Shown here in pieces: positions 1 through 11,334 of a stretch of DNA of 64,000 nucleotides (the stretch's first letter is position 1; each line of letters starts with the position of its first letter). This DNA comes from Limnephilus marmoratus (taxonomy: Eukaryota > Arthropoda > Insecta > Trichoptera > Limnephilidae), in contig OU862919.1 of NCBI GenBank assembly GCA_917880885.1, forward strand, positions 13,844,001 through 13,908,000, in the 5' to 3' direction. Under the pieces are notes generated by a model, which was not told where the DNA came from, did not search any database, and saw nothing but the letters and a program-made list of their open reading frames with translations. Made by a program: the position numbers and the translations under genes.

Positions 1-11
1 AACAGAACGCA

Positions 12-472
12 TTGCAAGACGTTTTACCACAATATAGAACGACTTTAATCGCAAGAAAACCGAAAGGTTATGAAGAAGCTGCACAGATAGCAATCAATCA
101 GGAAAGATTGACCCAAGCAGCTTCCTTTTCTAACGATTCAGTACAAGAGAAATTTTGTAGTTTTTGTAAAAAACCAGGGCATGAGGCAAGAAATTGTTTC
201 AAACAAAGTAAGCCTGTTAGTACTCGGGTGTTTCAAACATCGGAATACCAAGAACGTAGTAGAAATCATTTTAAAAAGAAAGCTGAAAATAATAATTCAA
301 ATAATGATTTAAATCTATAACGTGTTTTTACTGTAACAAACCAGGTCATATAAAGAAAAATTGTTTCAAATTTAAAAATTCTCAAGCAAACTTTAACAAG
401 AATTCGGGAAACGAGAAAACGCAGTCACTCACTGCCGGAGTGCAACTGGCGTCAGTTCAGGCAGAATTTTAA
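12..472 (+). pseudogene. gag nucleocapsid remnant of a Ty3/gypsy-type retrotransposon
   Basis: The first reading frame (12-320) has a CCHC zinc knuckle, CSFCKKPGHEARNC, near residue 48, the RNA-binding signature of retroelement Gag. It ends in TAA at 318-320. One frame over, a second knuckle (CFYCNKPGHIKKNC, from 323) continues to a stop at 470-472, so the two knuckles are separated by a frameshift. The element enters from the left window edge, so the rest of gag is outside. It lies directly upstream of a protease and an RT start, the normal gag-pro-pol order. Confidence 0.8.
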
Positions 473-504
473 GTTCCCATGTTACGGCGTACATTAGGAT
501 ACTT

Positions 505-1149
505 GTGAAGGAAAGCAATAATAATATAAAATATGCAGAATTATTAATAGATAGTGGTGCAGACATTAGTCTTATTACACCAGTGATACTAAATGGTAAT
601 ATATGGTGCGATAACACAGATATAATTGATATTAAGGGTATAAATGCGAGTGAGCCAATAAGGACTCTCGGAACTGTTAAATTGAAATTTGATGTCAATG
701 GAAAGTTGTTTCCTCATAAAATACATTTGTTGCCTCGGGGAACAAATGTACCCCTCGATGGGTTATTAGGGACAGACTTTTTAAGGAAGCATAATGCTAA
801 GTTAGACTATGCTACAAATAAATTGTTAATTGGTAACAACGCGATTCCGTTATATTTTCAGTCAGATAAGATTGATAGGAGTTGTTATAACTCAATAGTA
901 GTACAGGCACGTACTGAAACAGTTATTGAAGTAGACATCCTTAATCCGGAAATAAAAGAAGGGATCATCCCTGATACAGAAATCGCGAAAGGTGTTTATT
1001 TAAGTAAATGTATTTGTAAGGTCGACAGTAACGCAAAAGCAGTTGCTACTGTCCTCAATACAACGGAAAAACCAATCACAATAAAGAAATGTTCTATTAT
1101 CTTAGAAAAATTTTATGAAAAAAGGTCATCAAAAATTGATGATGTGTAA
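505..1149 (+). pseudogene. Retroelement aspartic protease region (pol N-terminus)
   Basis: The frame carries the retropepsin active site LLIDSGADISLI and, about 70 residues later, the GLLGTDFL motif that closes a retropepsin fold. In this frame the sequence is open upstream to about 460, overlapping the end of the gag frame as expected for gag-pro frameshifting. A stop at 1147-1149 separates it from the RT segment, so the polyprotein is broken. Confidence 0.8.
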
Positions 1150-1242
1150 TTTGCTAATAAGGGCAAAACTTTAAATAAACGAATTTGCAAAGTATTACAA
1201 GTTAACATCGCGTCCGATGAATCGGTTAAAAGAATTAATAAA

Positions 1243-1542
1243 TTGAAAGAGAATATTAGAACTGAACATTTAAATTCAGAAGAAAAAGAGTCGTTAATGT
1301 CAACGTGTCGCGAATTTAATATTTTCCACTTAGATGGAGACGTATTAACAAGCACTAATTCAATTAGGGGTCATGCACCGACCTTTACAAAATCTTACAG
1401 ATACCCTGAAGTTCATAAGGCAGAAGTAAATGATAAAATTCAGAAGATGTTGGGTCAAGGGATAATAAAACCTTCAACATCTCCTTGGTCTTCTCCTTTG
1501 TGGGTTGTACCAAAGATAATGGATACATCCGGAAAACGCTAA
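1243..1542 (+). pseudogene. Reverse transcriptase N-terminus, truncated
   Basis: The segment contains the entry motif of Ty3/gypsy RT: YRYPEVHKAEVNDKIQKML followed by GIIKPSTSPWSSPLWVVPK. It stops after DTSGKR, before any catalytic YxDD box. Sequence after about 1545 no longer resembles RT, so the element is truncated or interrupted here. It is the 3'-most recognisable part of the gag-pol fragment that starts at the window edge. Confidence 0.8.
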
Positions 1543-1599
1543 TTAAGGGAATGATTTTGTCTTTAATACCTTGTATGTGTTGTTTAAATTTCAAATGCT

Positions 1600-2145
1600 G
1601 ATCAATGTGTTATGGGCCTGTTTGAAGTATGAAAACACTTTTATTATTGAATTGTTTTATTTGTAGGTTAAATTTATAATTTACAATTAATCGCTTAATT
1701 TTTCATTTGTTCACTATTAATTTAAACACTGTTATAATAATCGTTATTACGACTGAAACGAACTGCTTCTGATTCGATAATGTCCTGAGAAGATGTTCTC
1801 GTGAATTTATATTAATTGTTGTGTAAGACTTTCTATAGACGTATTGATTAATAATTCAAATAGTAGTATTTTCAATAACAGATAAGAACTGAATACATTC
1901 AATTATTAACGTCTATTATTTAATTTAGATTAACGAATGCAGACTGCAAATAAGGTCTGTTGTTTATCATTACTTTGATAACTATTTGAATGTTGATATT
2001 GGCATGAATATTTATGTAAGATATTTACTGTACTATAATTATTGATATCAATGTAAATAAGGAAACTGCAATCAGTATAAACATTCTTCGTTAGTTTACT
2101 ATGGGTAGATATGTAGGTCCATGACAAGGTACAAGGTTCATGACA
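1600..2145 (-). repeat. Probable 3' LTR of the minus-strand env-bearing element
   Basis: Read on the minus strand, env is followed by the purine tract AAGGGGGGAGG (2146-2156) and then TGTCATGAACC, the expected polypurine tract plus TG-start of an LTR. The right (5') edge at 2145 is therefore well supported. The other edge is uncertain: a TG near 1607 is the best guess, and no paired LTR was found to test it. Confidence 0.45.
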
Positions 2146-2156
2146 CCTCCCCCCTT
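2146..2156 (-). other. Polypurine tract of an LTR retroelement
   Basis: An uninterrupted purine run on the minus strand lies between the env stop and the TG of the putative LTR. This is the usual priming site for plus-strand DNA synthesis in LTR elements. Confidence 0.55.
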
Positions 2157-2182
2157 AAATGAGATACAGAGAAGCTGCTATC

Positions 2183-3854
2183 TCATAATACTTCATGCCG
2201 TAATCTGGCGTTTCGTCTCAGAGTTATAGATTGAATTTCTATCTCTTCTGGTTCTTCTATTTCTACATTGGTTACAGTCTTTTTACATATATTAAAAGTT
2301 ATACAATTCTTATTTCTAATTTTCTTATACAACTTATATATATAACTATTTTTTACAGTTTTTTTCAATATGTGTTCTTCTGGATTCATGTTGGTTTCTA
2401 ATTTATCATATATTTCATTAAGCTTATGGCTAGCTATAGTTAAATCATCACGATTGAGTCCATTTAATTTAGGATGCAATAATGGCAAATTTATTATTTC
2501 TTTACTTCTAACTCTACAACTGTCATCTTCAAGTATATCAAAAGATGGAGTTATTGAATATGATATGTTTTTAGTGGATTTTACGATTTCAATATTATTT
2601 TTCATCGTAGAAGTGCTATATATTTTAAATGATGGGTTTACATTTAATATTCCAGTATTTTTTAATACAATGTCAAATGGATTTGACTTATTACATTTAA
2701 TTGTTACCAAGGTTTCTTTGGGGAACACATAAATAAAATGATTGTCATTTAATTTATGCCAGACTTCATTTATATAATTAAAAGTCTGGTATCGCAACTT
2801 GTGGGTATGTGATTATTTAAATTTAATAATTCTACTTCACAGATTACTCTACTATATAAAGAGTATATTGCATTATTAGAAGAACATATCAAGTTACTTT
2901 TACTAATTTCTTTACAACTATCTAATACTACATACTGTGTCTTACTATCTGATATGGCTAAATATTTTACTGAATGTAAAATGAAGACATACAATCCATC
3001 TGGTCTTTTCATGGGTTAGGGTATTAATTCATATAAATTAAAATTCAAAAAACTACACAATGGGTTGGATAATACAAATACAATTCTTTTATCTACAGTA
3101 AAAACATCAAGTTTTACTAAACTTAATAAATCATTAACAAATTTCGTAATTAAAAGCCAATGGATAAGAGATATTGTGTTTGGTAAATATGGAACAGATT
3201 TAACGAGTTCTTCTAAGTACTGCGTTGGATTAAACAAAAATGGATGTACAATATTATTTTTTGCAAACGGAACAGTATTTACTAGAGAAGAATATTCATT
3301 TTGCAATTCGGAAGTTAGAAGTGTTAAAAGGGCTAAATGTTGTTTTACATCTTGTTTGATTTCAATATTAAAGACGTTTTTATTCACGAATTTTGAGTAC
3401 TTTTCTAATTTAAAAAAAATTCTTCATTCATATTTATGTTAGTTGTTGTATTATTAAAATTTATTATAGCTGTTTTAACAACTTGTGTTTGTTGTTTAAG
3501 AATATTAAATAATTCCTTTTCATCTTTATGTACATGATTAATGGCTTCATTATAAAATAACGCATCATCTTGATCCAACGTTCCAAAAAAAGTATTAAAT
3601 AATTTTCCCCCTATCCTCTTCAAAATTTCGTCACCTCATTTGGATAGCGTTCTAACTTCAGTTTCTAAGATATAAGGTGTCAAAGTTTGCAAATAGAAGA
3701 TTTCGCATAATCTATTTACCAATTTCTGATTTTGAGGTTGAATCTTAAAATATTTTAATTGAACATATTCTAAAGGAAAATATTTAAATAGGACGTATAC
3801 TTGCGATATTAGAACATATCTAAACATGCAAATTGCTAGAACATAATAATTCAT
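2183..3854 (-). pseudogene. Broken env-like (errantivirus/F-protein-type) gene
   Basis: Four consecutive minus-strand segments (3854-3636, 3623-3405, 3387-3016, 3012-2183) read as one decayed envelope gene. The recognisable core is KRIGGKLFN followed by FGTLDQDDA, which matches the region just after the cleavage site in errantivirus Env and baculovirus F-type fusion proteins. An in-frame TGA (3636-3638) precedes that core, and frameshifts or stops separate the later parts, so no functional protein is predicted. It points opposite to the gag-pol fragment at 12-1542, so the two are different insertions. Assignment rests on the one conserved block; the C-terminal part is unassigned by itself. 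Confidence 0.6.
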
Positions 3855-3859
3855 TGCAC

Positions 3860-4340
3860 ACGGTTCTAATTACATTTCCCTAATGCAATCCCAAGCAAAA
3901 TATGTTAAACTAAAACACCTTACACAATATTGAACCTCAAAATCAAATATTTGTTAATAGATTACGAAAATTCGTCTTTGCAAACTTTGAAATCTCAGAA
4001 CATGGTAAGGCGAAGTTAGAACCGTATCGAACCAAAGTGACGAATTATAATGCGCCTCGTAACAACGATCAACTGTGAAATACGAACCAAATAGAACCTT
4101 GATTTTAGAATTTCTTCACACAAGTAATTAAGGAAATACAACACGTATGGTTCTGAAAATTATTTCGTTTGTGGAAATGAGCAGCAGAAATGGTTTTGCA
4201 ATAAAAGGTCATTTTTGAAAAAAAAATATAAGTTATAAACTTATTCAACTGAGGTGACGATTTGTCAAGTGACTCTCGGTTCGGACTTACTGAACTAATC
4301 CAGTTAAAACGGTGTCGAACGGAATCGAATACACGACCAA
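3860..4340. other. Unassigned AT-rich sequence
   Basis: No reading frame, terminal repeat or known motif was recognised. It may be the 5' remainder of the env-bearing element, but nothing in the sequence proves it. Confidence 0.3.
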
Positions 4341-4342
4341 AC

Positions 4343-4383
4343 AAACCAGATGAAATTCCATAATGTTGAATTTCATCTGGTTT
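4343..4383. repeat. Near-perfect hairpin, 16-bp arms
   Basis: Arms AAACCAGATGAAATTC and GAATTTCATCTGGTTT pair without mismatch around a 9-nt loop. No flanking target duplication or coding context was seen. Confidence 0.85.
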
Positions 4384-5570
4384 TCCTCTAAGTTATCGTG
4401 GAATGTAATGTCGGTAGGCAGGTGTGTTACGCGGTTGAGAAGACTTAACGAGTCATTAGAGACGTTTACTCACATATCAAATAGGTTCATTTTAATTGAC
4501 GGTTCTATTAAACATACATAACATAATACGTTTTTTCTCCTGAGTCTTGTTAGGTATTTATCGCCTCATTAAGATTTCCCAGGCGGTATGAAATAACTAA
4601 ATGAATTAGATTAATTATAATTTCATTGGATATAAATTTTCATTTGGATATAAATATTCCATGGTTTCCAACAAACTGCGAGCAATTTGTAATATCACAA
4701 TATGTAATAAATCGTACCATTAAGAAGGTAGTTACTATAATTTCGAAAGCGTGTCAGAGTGTCAGTTTGTTCACGAAATACGAGAGGCTAATTTATACAC
4801 AGGAAGGTATATTCTGCAGCTCGATGCATCCTTTCGAAAATGCACCTTCACCATTTAAAACAACACGGCCGAATCACATCACTTTCGCATCAAAGACACT
4901 TGGTGACATTTTTTACAATACAATAATTTATTCGATAACAAACACATTTTATCATGTTTTTCTTTAAACGCAGGTGTAAATCGTGACGTTTGTTTATTTG
5001 AAACGTGTTTTAATACAATCATGTTGATACTCGTACAACGCACGACAATGTTATAATATAGCTGAGGCTCACTCGGAAGTAATTTATTTTTTCTTACAAG
5101 CCTTTTTTGTTTTAAAGATTATAGAAGAATTGGATTCAAGATGAACCCGAAGAAAACTAAGATAATGTGCAACCAAGATCGACTCATAAGTGCCAAATAT
5201 TATGTATCTATATTATGATAAGAAAACGAGACAGGTAATGACTTCGGCGAGATTTAAATCTGGCAGTGGCAGAACATATTAATTGATGGATATATAATTG
5301 ATAACAATAATTATTAAATTAGTTAAGTAATTTGATTTTTCGTACACTTTTTTTTCAATAGTTTAGAATAAATTCCTACTTTCAGTTGAATAACGTTAAT
5401 CTCATAGGGAGTGGTTCACACAAAATGACAAATCATGAACTGTGCACCAAAATAAATTGCTAAAAATGCTGTCGTTTTTATCATCTTGAAATACTAAACA
5501 TCGTGAAAAAGGTTGTAATTTTTGGAGACTGATTCAAGACAATGAAGACGTAATGAAATTTTATATTCTA
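4384..5570. other. Gene-free AT-rich stretch
   Basis: Only short chance reading frames are present. Nothing recognisable was found in either strand. Confidence 0.3.
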
Positions 5571-5983
5571 AGGCCGGTTACAGTGCTCGACCGACGGTCG
5601 GTGCGTACGTCGGTCGCGCTTGTCATTTGTATGAAAATTCATAAATCGTTCAGTGCAGGACCGACCGTACGCATGCGTATATCGCTACGCAGTGCGTACG
5701 AGAATCGTCGGTCGAGCGCGTGCGCATGCAGACCGTCGGTCGACCGACGAGCTAGAAATGCTCTCTGGGCGATGATCGGGTGTACGTGATATCTAAGTCT
5801 TCTGTTCCTAATACGTCTACGAAGATAATAAGCAGCTATTAATTAATTAATTTCGCGTACGACGTCGACGTTGGTCAATCGTGAATTGACGGCACGCACC
5901 GACGGTCGGTCGGTGGTATGCGATCGTCAGGACCGACCGTACGCACCGACCATCGGTCCGCGGTCGTGCACTGTAACCGGCCT
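5571..5983. mobile_element. CpG-rich MITE, TIR AGGCCGGTTACAGTGC
   Basis: The 413-bp unit begins AGGCCGGTTACAGTGC and ends with its reverse complement. Inside, GACCGACGGTCGGT-like palindromic words recur near both ends, giving a CpG density far above the AT-rich surroundings. No transposase is present. The target duplication is unclear, so the superfamily is not assigned. Confidence 0.85.
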
Positions 5984-6990
5984 ATTGAATATTTTGATCA
6001 CGGTGACCAGAAACGATGGCCATTTTCTATGAAACCTATTTGTGTACAAGCCACGTACAATAATATGCATACTTGACGAACGATTGCCTGAAATATTGAT
6101 AGTATTAATTGTTAGGCCCTTATTACACCGGAATACGCGCAAATATCCGGTATGCGCACAGTCCCTAGGTACCTACACTAGCTACTGAGATCACGAGACC
6201 CGCGTCACGTCGCACTTCAATGGTCGCCATCCCTTATTCCTGAACACTCGGAACGATCTTAAAGCATTTGTTAAAAAAAAAAGTCTTACACAATTGACTA
6301 CAAGACGCATCATTTTTGCAAGACTGCCATATTTTTATTAACTGCTTCGCCATGTTCAAAGACTGTACGACGCGACAAGAGTGGTAACGACTTTGTCCGG
6401 TTAGTCGCGGGAGACTGGCGTCGCCGACAAGTTGCATAAATACATGCTGAAGCTGAGCTAGTATCTCTGTACGAGATAGGAATGCTACGCACTAATGAGT
6501 TGTCGAAACAATATAATCACATTATAGAATCGTCTCGAACTCTATACCGAAGTAAGACTATGCTGGGAACACAGCACCGTTGACGGACAACCGGACAAGA
6601 ATTCATATATCGTCGATCCAATATCGCTCATATCTGATGAAATGGGATGGCACCCGGCGACAACCAGTTGCCTGCTTCGGATGGATGAGAACTGCCATGA
6701 ACTGGCAAAACAATTTGATGGAAACATTTGGTCAAGTGAAAGAGGCTTATGTTCAAAGAGAGACAACGTAATTCTTTTGCATAAGAATAAAAAGAAGAGA
6801 CGTGTTTTTTTGTTGGCATCTGTTTTGACACCCTTCAGATATCAACCCGGAGGCGCAGTCCTGATACAGCACCGCCTGGTGACGGCCCCTGGTGAGAAGT
6901 AGAAACAATTATAGGACGTCACACTAGTGCAAACATCTGTAAAATAAATTACACATAGACAGAAATAACAATTTACTTACGACCTAACCC
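5984..6990. other. Gene-free stretch
   Basis: Contains short overlapping frames only (for example 6580-6902). None shows a motif, and I regard them as chance. Confidence 0.3.
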
Positions 6991-6994
6991 ACAC

Positions 6995-7260
6995 AAAATA
7001 AAATAAAACAAATAAATCCTGTCAAAACTATTTATGGAGTTAGATTTGACAGGATTTACTACTTTACTTCGTCTCTTCCTACAATTATAAGATGAGATTT
7101 ACCCACACTTCCAAATTACCTTTCTGTTTTAATTGGATTGAAATTAATATGTATATAACCTTAAATATTCCAACTACGATATACGTTTATGCACCTCTAC
7201 GCCTGTCTCGACACAGGTATATTCTAGTGAGACAGGCATCGAAAAACCCAATGTAAACTT
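6995..7260 (+). repeat. 3' UTR of a LINE with a terminal hairpin
   Basis: The segment shares its tail with the inverted copy at 23160-23460. Both contain GCCTGTCTC...GAGACAGGC (here 7201-7209 and 7229-7237) around an ACACAGGTATA-like loop. The hairpin and A/T-rich end are typical of LINE 3' UTRs recognised by their reverse transcriptase. Confidence 0.5.
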
Positions 7261-7317
7261 TTTTTATTTGATTAATAAAATATTTAATATAATAAAATAA
7301 TACATAACAATCTGTCA

Positions 7318-7869
7318 AAAGCTAATATATGTGATTGCCCCTATCTAGAACGTGTTACAAAAATCAAATACTTGGGTATTATTTTTGACAGTAATTTAAA
7401 GTGGAAAGAACATATTATCACTACAGCAAACAAACTTCGAAAATCTATATACCTTTTTAGACAAACTCGCAACTTTCTTAACTTGAACCAACTCAAAACA
7501 ATTTACTATGCACTACGTCAATCTCTAATCGAGTATGGTATCATAGCCTGGGGAGGAGCAAACGCTGCCGCCATTGATCCGATCTCTAAAGCCCAGAAAC
7601 TAATTATAAAGATTATTCTAAAACTACCGATCACAAGCAGTTCGGATAAAATCTTTAGGAGAATCAGTGTTGTGGACATTAGGCAACTTTATGCCAAAAA
7701 TATACTAATTTATCTATTCAAACATAGAACTGTTTTTGACAATATCCAAACTGTTCGTGATACGAGAACCGAGGGAAAAATCTCTTACTTATCCCTTTCG
7801 CCAAAACAACGTTTGGTCAAAGAAACTTCAGGTACTTTGCAACAAAACTTTATAATACACTTCCACTGA
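7318..7869 (+). pseudogene. Non-LTR reverse transcriptase C-terminal fragment
   Basis: The reading frame opens with KIKYLGIIFDSNLKWKEHI, the motif after the RT palm in CR1/Jockey-type LINEs. It continues with LKTIYYALRQSLIEYGIIAWGG, the thumb-like region. It is 5'-truncated (no YxDD box) and ends at 7869. Its 3' UTR runs on to 8065 and resumes at 9127, being split by a hAT insertion. Confidence 0.8.
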
Positions 7870-8065
7870 CCATTAGACAGCACACTAATCACGTAAAATA
7901 CAAAACAGATACCAAGTTTTTAGTCACTACCAAAGACAGATCATATATCAACAATATTTTTAGAACCTCCTAATGCATGCTAACCCATTGATACGATGCT
8001 GATTTTCCTTGTACTTTTACTTTTACTTTAAATGTAAATAACATTGTTGTTGTCATCCTTTATAA

Positions 8066-9118
8066 CAGGGGTGGGGAACCTTTTTAGCATCGCGGGCCAT
8101 TAGGATGTTTATACTTTAACCCGCGGGCTGCACTCCGATTTTCGTCTCGGGGGGGGGGGGAGCCACATTCGAAAATGAAATAGTTATGTAACTGCCAAAC
8201 AATCCATTATAGCTATACTCAGAACATGCAAATGGTTTTCCTGAAAACTCAGGCTGCACATAGTCTGCAACCAGAGTTTTATAACTGCACTTTGAACACG
8301 AGAATGGTTTCCGTCAAAATGCATTAGCAGATGAAACCACAGCTGAAATTTTTCGTTGCATTCTGAACACGACGCTAGTTTCAATTTAGATTAAATTTGC
8401 ATGCGGGGAATTAAAACTACACTCAAAACGTGAAAATGGCTTTCCTCTAATTCTGGCAGCATAAACTACGAAGCTAGAATTTATAAATGCACTTCCAACA
8501 TAAGAAATGTGTCAGCAAATGAAATCACACCTGATGCGTTTTCGTTGCATTCTTAACACAGAACTGGTTTTAATTACAGGTTGTATCTGTACGCGGGGAA
8601 TTAAAACTATACTCAGAATGCGTTCCTCCAATTCTGGCAGCACAAAGTACGCAACTAGAATTTTATAAATGCACTTCTAACACGAGGAATGGGTCAAAAA
8701 ATGAAACCCAACCAGGAATGTTTTCGTTGCATTCTAAACACAGAACTGGTTTCAGTTATAAGATAAAACTATTTAGTACATGAAAATAATATTTATGACA
8801 GACTGCCTGAGATTCGCCTCCGAATAGAGTTGCCATTAATCCTGAAATATCGGGACTGTCCCGTACAAGAAAACTAAAAGTTCCGATGGAATTTTACTAT
8901 CGTTTCACAATAACAATTTAAAATAAAATACCTAAAATGGGAGGTTTTATCACTTTTTTATTTGTATCTAAACTACTTGCTAGTAACGATTTTGTAATAA
9001 CGTCTTAAAAATGCATCTGAAAGACCGTGAAAAAACTTTCCCGTTCTGTGTAATTTTTTGTGGTTCTTACAGCAGGCCGCACCAAAAGTGCCCGCGGGCC
9101 GCAGGTTCCCCACCCCTG
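8066..9118. mobile_element. Non-autonomous hAT element carrying zinc-finger sequence
   Basis: TIRs CAGGGGTGGGGAACCT and AGGTTCCCCACCCCTG are flanked by a perfect 8-bp duplication CTTTATAA (8058-8065, 9119-9126), the hAT hallmark. The 1053-bp interior has no transposase. It contains degenerate C2H2 zinc-finger repeats on the minus strand (see separate entry). It interrupts the 3' UTR of the LINE at 7318. Confidence 0.9.
8180..8760 (-). pseudogene. Decayed C2H2 zinc-finger array inside a hAT element
   Basis: One finger keeps exact C-X2-C-X12-H-X4-H spacing: CSECNEKFQLWF then HLLMHFDGNH (minus strand, about 8370-8300). In a second frame, KPFSCSKCSYKT and GKPFACSEY show the KPF linker plus paired cysteines of further fingers. 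Related blocks recur to about 8760 with frameshifts and stops. The open frame 8184-8384 is only part of it. The array looks like a captured host gene fragment rather than transposase. Confidence 0.65.
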
Positions 9119-9149
9119 CTTTATAAACTATTCTTAAACTATTTATGTT

Positions 9150-9235
9150 AAAATGCGCCCGCTCTCAACACAGGAACTCCTAGTGAGACAGGCACAGCAC
9201 AATTACCTATGTAACATAAAAATATAAAGATTACA
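9150..9235 (+). repeat. Remaining 3' UTR of the LINE split by the hAT element
   Basis: This is a third, degenerate copy of the GCCTGTCTC/GAGACAGGC hairpin, followed by an A-rich tail. Its position fits the 3' end of the LINE at 7318. Confidence 0.45.
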
Positions 9236-9539
9236 ATTAAAAAAATCTTAATTAACTAATTTCATTCCCGGTAAGTGGTGAATTTTTCTCGAGTCTAACG
9301 GGGTTAGTTAGTCTACATACTATTTTTTTTATTTAATTATTATTATTTTTTTAATGTTATCCCATAATAAGCAAATGCTTGTGTGTATGGGAGGAGGTAG
9401 GTATTATTTACTTGGTTATTTAGATTTTTATTGCTGTTTTTAATTTTGTAGTTTTTTTTTTATTAATTTATTTTATATAAAGAATAAGAGAATTTTTTTA
9501 TTTTTTTTTATGATTATTATTATTTTGTTTATTTATTTT

Positions 9540-9960
9540 TTTTAGTTAAAGTTTTCAGTATATTTTTTTAATTGTGTTTTGAATTCTTTGAATCTATCAT
9601 TAAGAGATCTTATATTTTCTGGCAATTTATTGAAGAAATTTGTTCCTAAATATTTGTAGTTTTGTTGACCCAAATTTTTTACAAATCGGAATTGGTAAGA
9701 TGTATTTTTGCCTGAGATTTGCTGTGTTTTTGAAAGGTACGGTTTTGTTTAGGATATCCTCTTTGTAAACTTGTAATGTTGAGTGATACAGGAAAAGAGT
9801 ATTTAATTTTCTGTCTTTAAATTCCTTGAATATGCATTCAGATGGATATAAAAATGATTTCTTTAATATTATTTTAATTATTAGTTTTTGCGCAATGTAA
9901 AGAGATTGTGGAGATTATAGGTGCCCCCCATTCTATTATACTTTATATAGATGAATAAAT
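9540..9960 (-). pseudogene. Non-LTR reverse transcriptase tail
   Basis: The minus strand reads, in more than one frame, EWGAPIISTISLHCAK and later LNKTVPFKNTANLRQKYILP and SLNDRFKEFK. These are the weakly conserved C-terminal blocks of CR1-like LINE ORF2 proteins. Multiple frameshifts are present and no RT core remains. Confidence 0.5.
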
Positions 9961-10398
9961 AAATAATTATAATAATTAACATCTTGTTATTAGAAGAATT
10001 CCACTCCACGGGGAATTGCTTCCTTACAATAACAGTCGGAAGCATGGAGCAACAAAGTACAACACGTGTCGCAACTAATCATAATGCATTTTTTGTGCTT
10101 CTCGGCTCTTTATAGACGAGAACAAGTTCTAGATTAAACAATTATTCCGAGTCAGATAATCGTTTTCTTATGAACAAAAAAGAGAAGAGGTTGGTAAGTA
10201 CCTTTGATGATAATCTACGACAAGGTGTTCATGCTAATTTTACAATGACGTTTTATTTAAAACAAAAAAAACAAACCGGATTTAGGTGCTCTTCATTTTT
10301 TCTAGAATTCAACCGGTTTATTTTTTTATCAAAGCGAAGTTCAAACAAGGTTGATTGCTTTAGGCAGATTCGTTTTTAACGGTATGTGTGCAGTTGAA
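9961..10398. other. Gene-free stretch
   Basis: One short frame (10170-10379) has no recognisable motif. Nothing else was seen. Confidence 0.3.
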
Positions 10399-11334
10399 AG
10401 GCTGGGCGCATATGCACGTTTTCCGTATTCGATTTCCGAATGCGGAATTTCGATTTGGAATTCCGTGAGACAAGCGCAAACGTTCGTTTTTCTTCATTCG
10501 GAATGTATACACGTCAGTACAGATCAGTAGCGTAGCGAGGGGGGGGGGGGGGCGGTGGGGGCGGACCGCCCTGGGTGCCACCCGAAGGGGGGGGTGCCAC
10601 TCGACCAAGATATTGCATATACGTAACCAAGATATTGCATACACATGAACATGAACACGGTCTGTTATTTATATATTTTCGTAAGGCGGAATAGCCTATA
10701 TTCTGAAATTCTTTAGCCACCCCCCCCCCCCCCCCAGGATGAACCAATTTTATGTAGTCGAAATTAATTAACTTTCATGGGGGGGGGGGGGGGGGGTGAC
10801 ACTAGGCCCCGGGGGTGTGACTTCCGCCCCGGGTGCCACCCATGCTAGCTACGCCACTGGTACAGATAGTGATAGCGTGGTTAACGCACGACGATGGAGG
10901 ACGACGATTTATTAGCAGTTGCATTTCTGTTAATAATGAAGAAGAAAAAAATAATGAAATGATGAAAAATAATGAAAGTTTCTGCCTCACACATTATCGT
11001 GTTGCGATTCTATGCGTAACAAATACAAAGATACGTCCGATGCACGTGGTGCGGGTGCGATACTGAATAGAAATTTCCGAACGTGTGCGCCGGCACAAAC
11101 AAAATGTACGCAAGCGTTGCGTTCCGCATGACGTCATTAGGTTTTTTCCACTAGGTTTCTCCGAACGCGCCGACATGCATTCGAAACGTACGTACGGAAT
11201 TTGTTCCGTTCGGAAAAAAAGCGAACATGTTCGTCAGTTAATGTATTTTCTACTGATTCCATGCATTCGGATGTCCGAATACAGAAAACGAATTCGGAAA
11301 TTGAATACGGAAAACATACATATGTGCCCAGCCT
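10399..11334. mobile_element. MITE-like element, TIR AGGCTGGGCGCATATG
   Basis: Ends are AGGCTGGGCGCATATGCACG and, inverted at the right, AGGCTGGGCACATATGTATG. Both continue into GTTTTCCGTATTC(G/A)ATTTCCGAAT, giving TIRs over 40 bp. The interior is rich in CGGAATTCG-type words and holds a younger hAT MITE (10525-10859). The target duplication is ambiguous. Confidence 0.8.
10525..10859. mobile_element. hAT MITE with G and C homopolymers
   Basis: TIRs CAGTAGCGTAGC and GCTACGCCACTG are bracketed by a perfect 8-bp duplication GTACAGAT (10517-10524, 10860-10867). The 335-bp body contains several G/C runs of 12-18 bases. It sits inside the 10399-11334 element and is therefore the younger insertion. 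Confidence 0.9.

Noticed and set aside
2370..3442. Plus-strand frames 2370-2732 and 3065-3442
   Set aside because: They are complementary to the decayed env region, which carries the recognisable motif on the minus strand.
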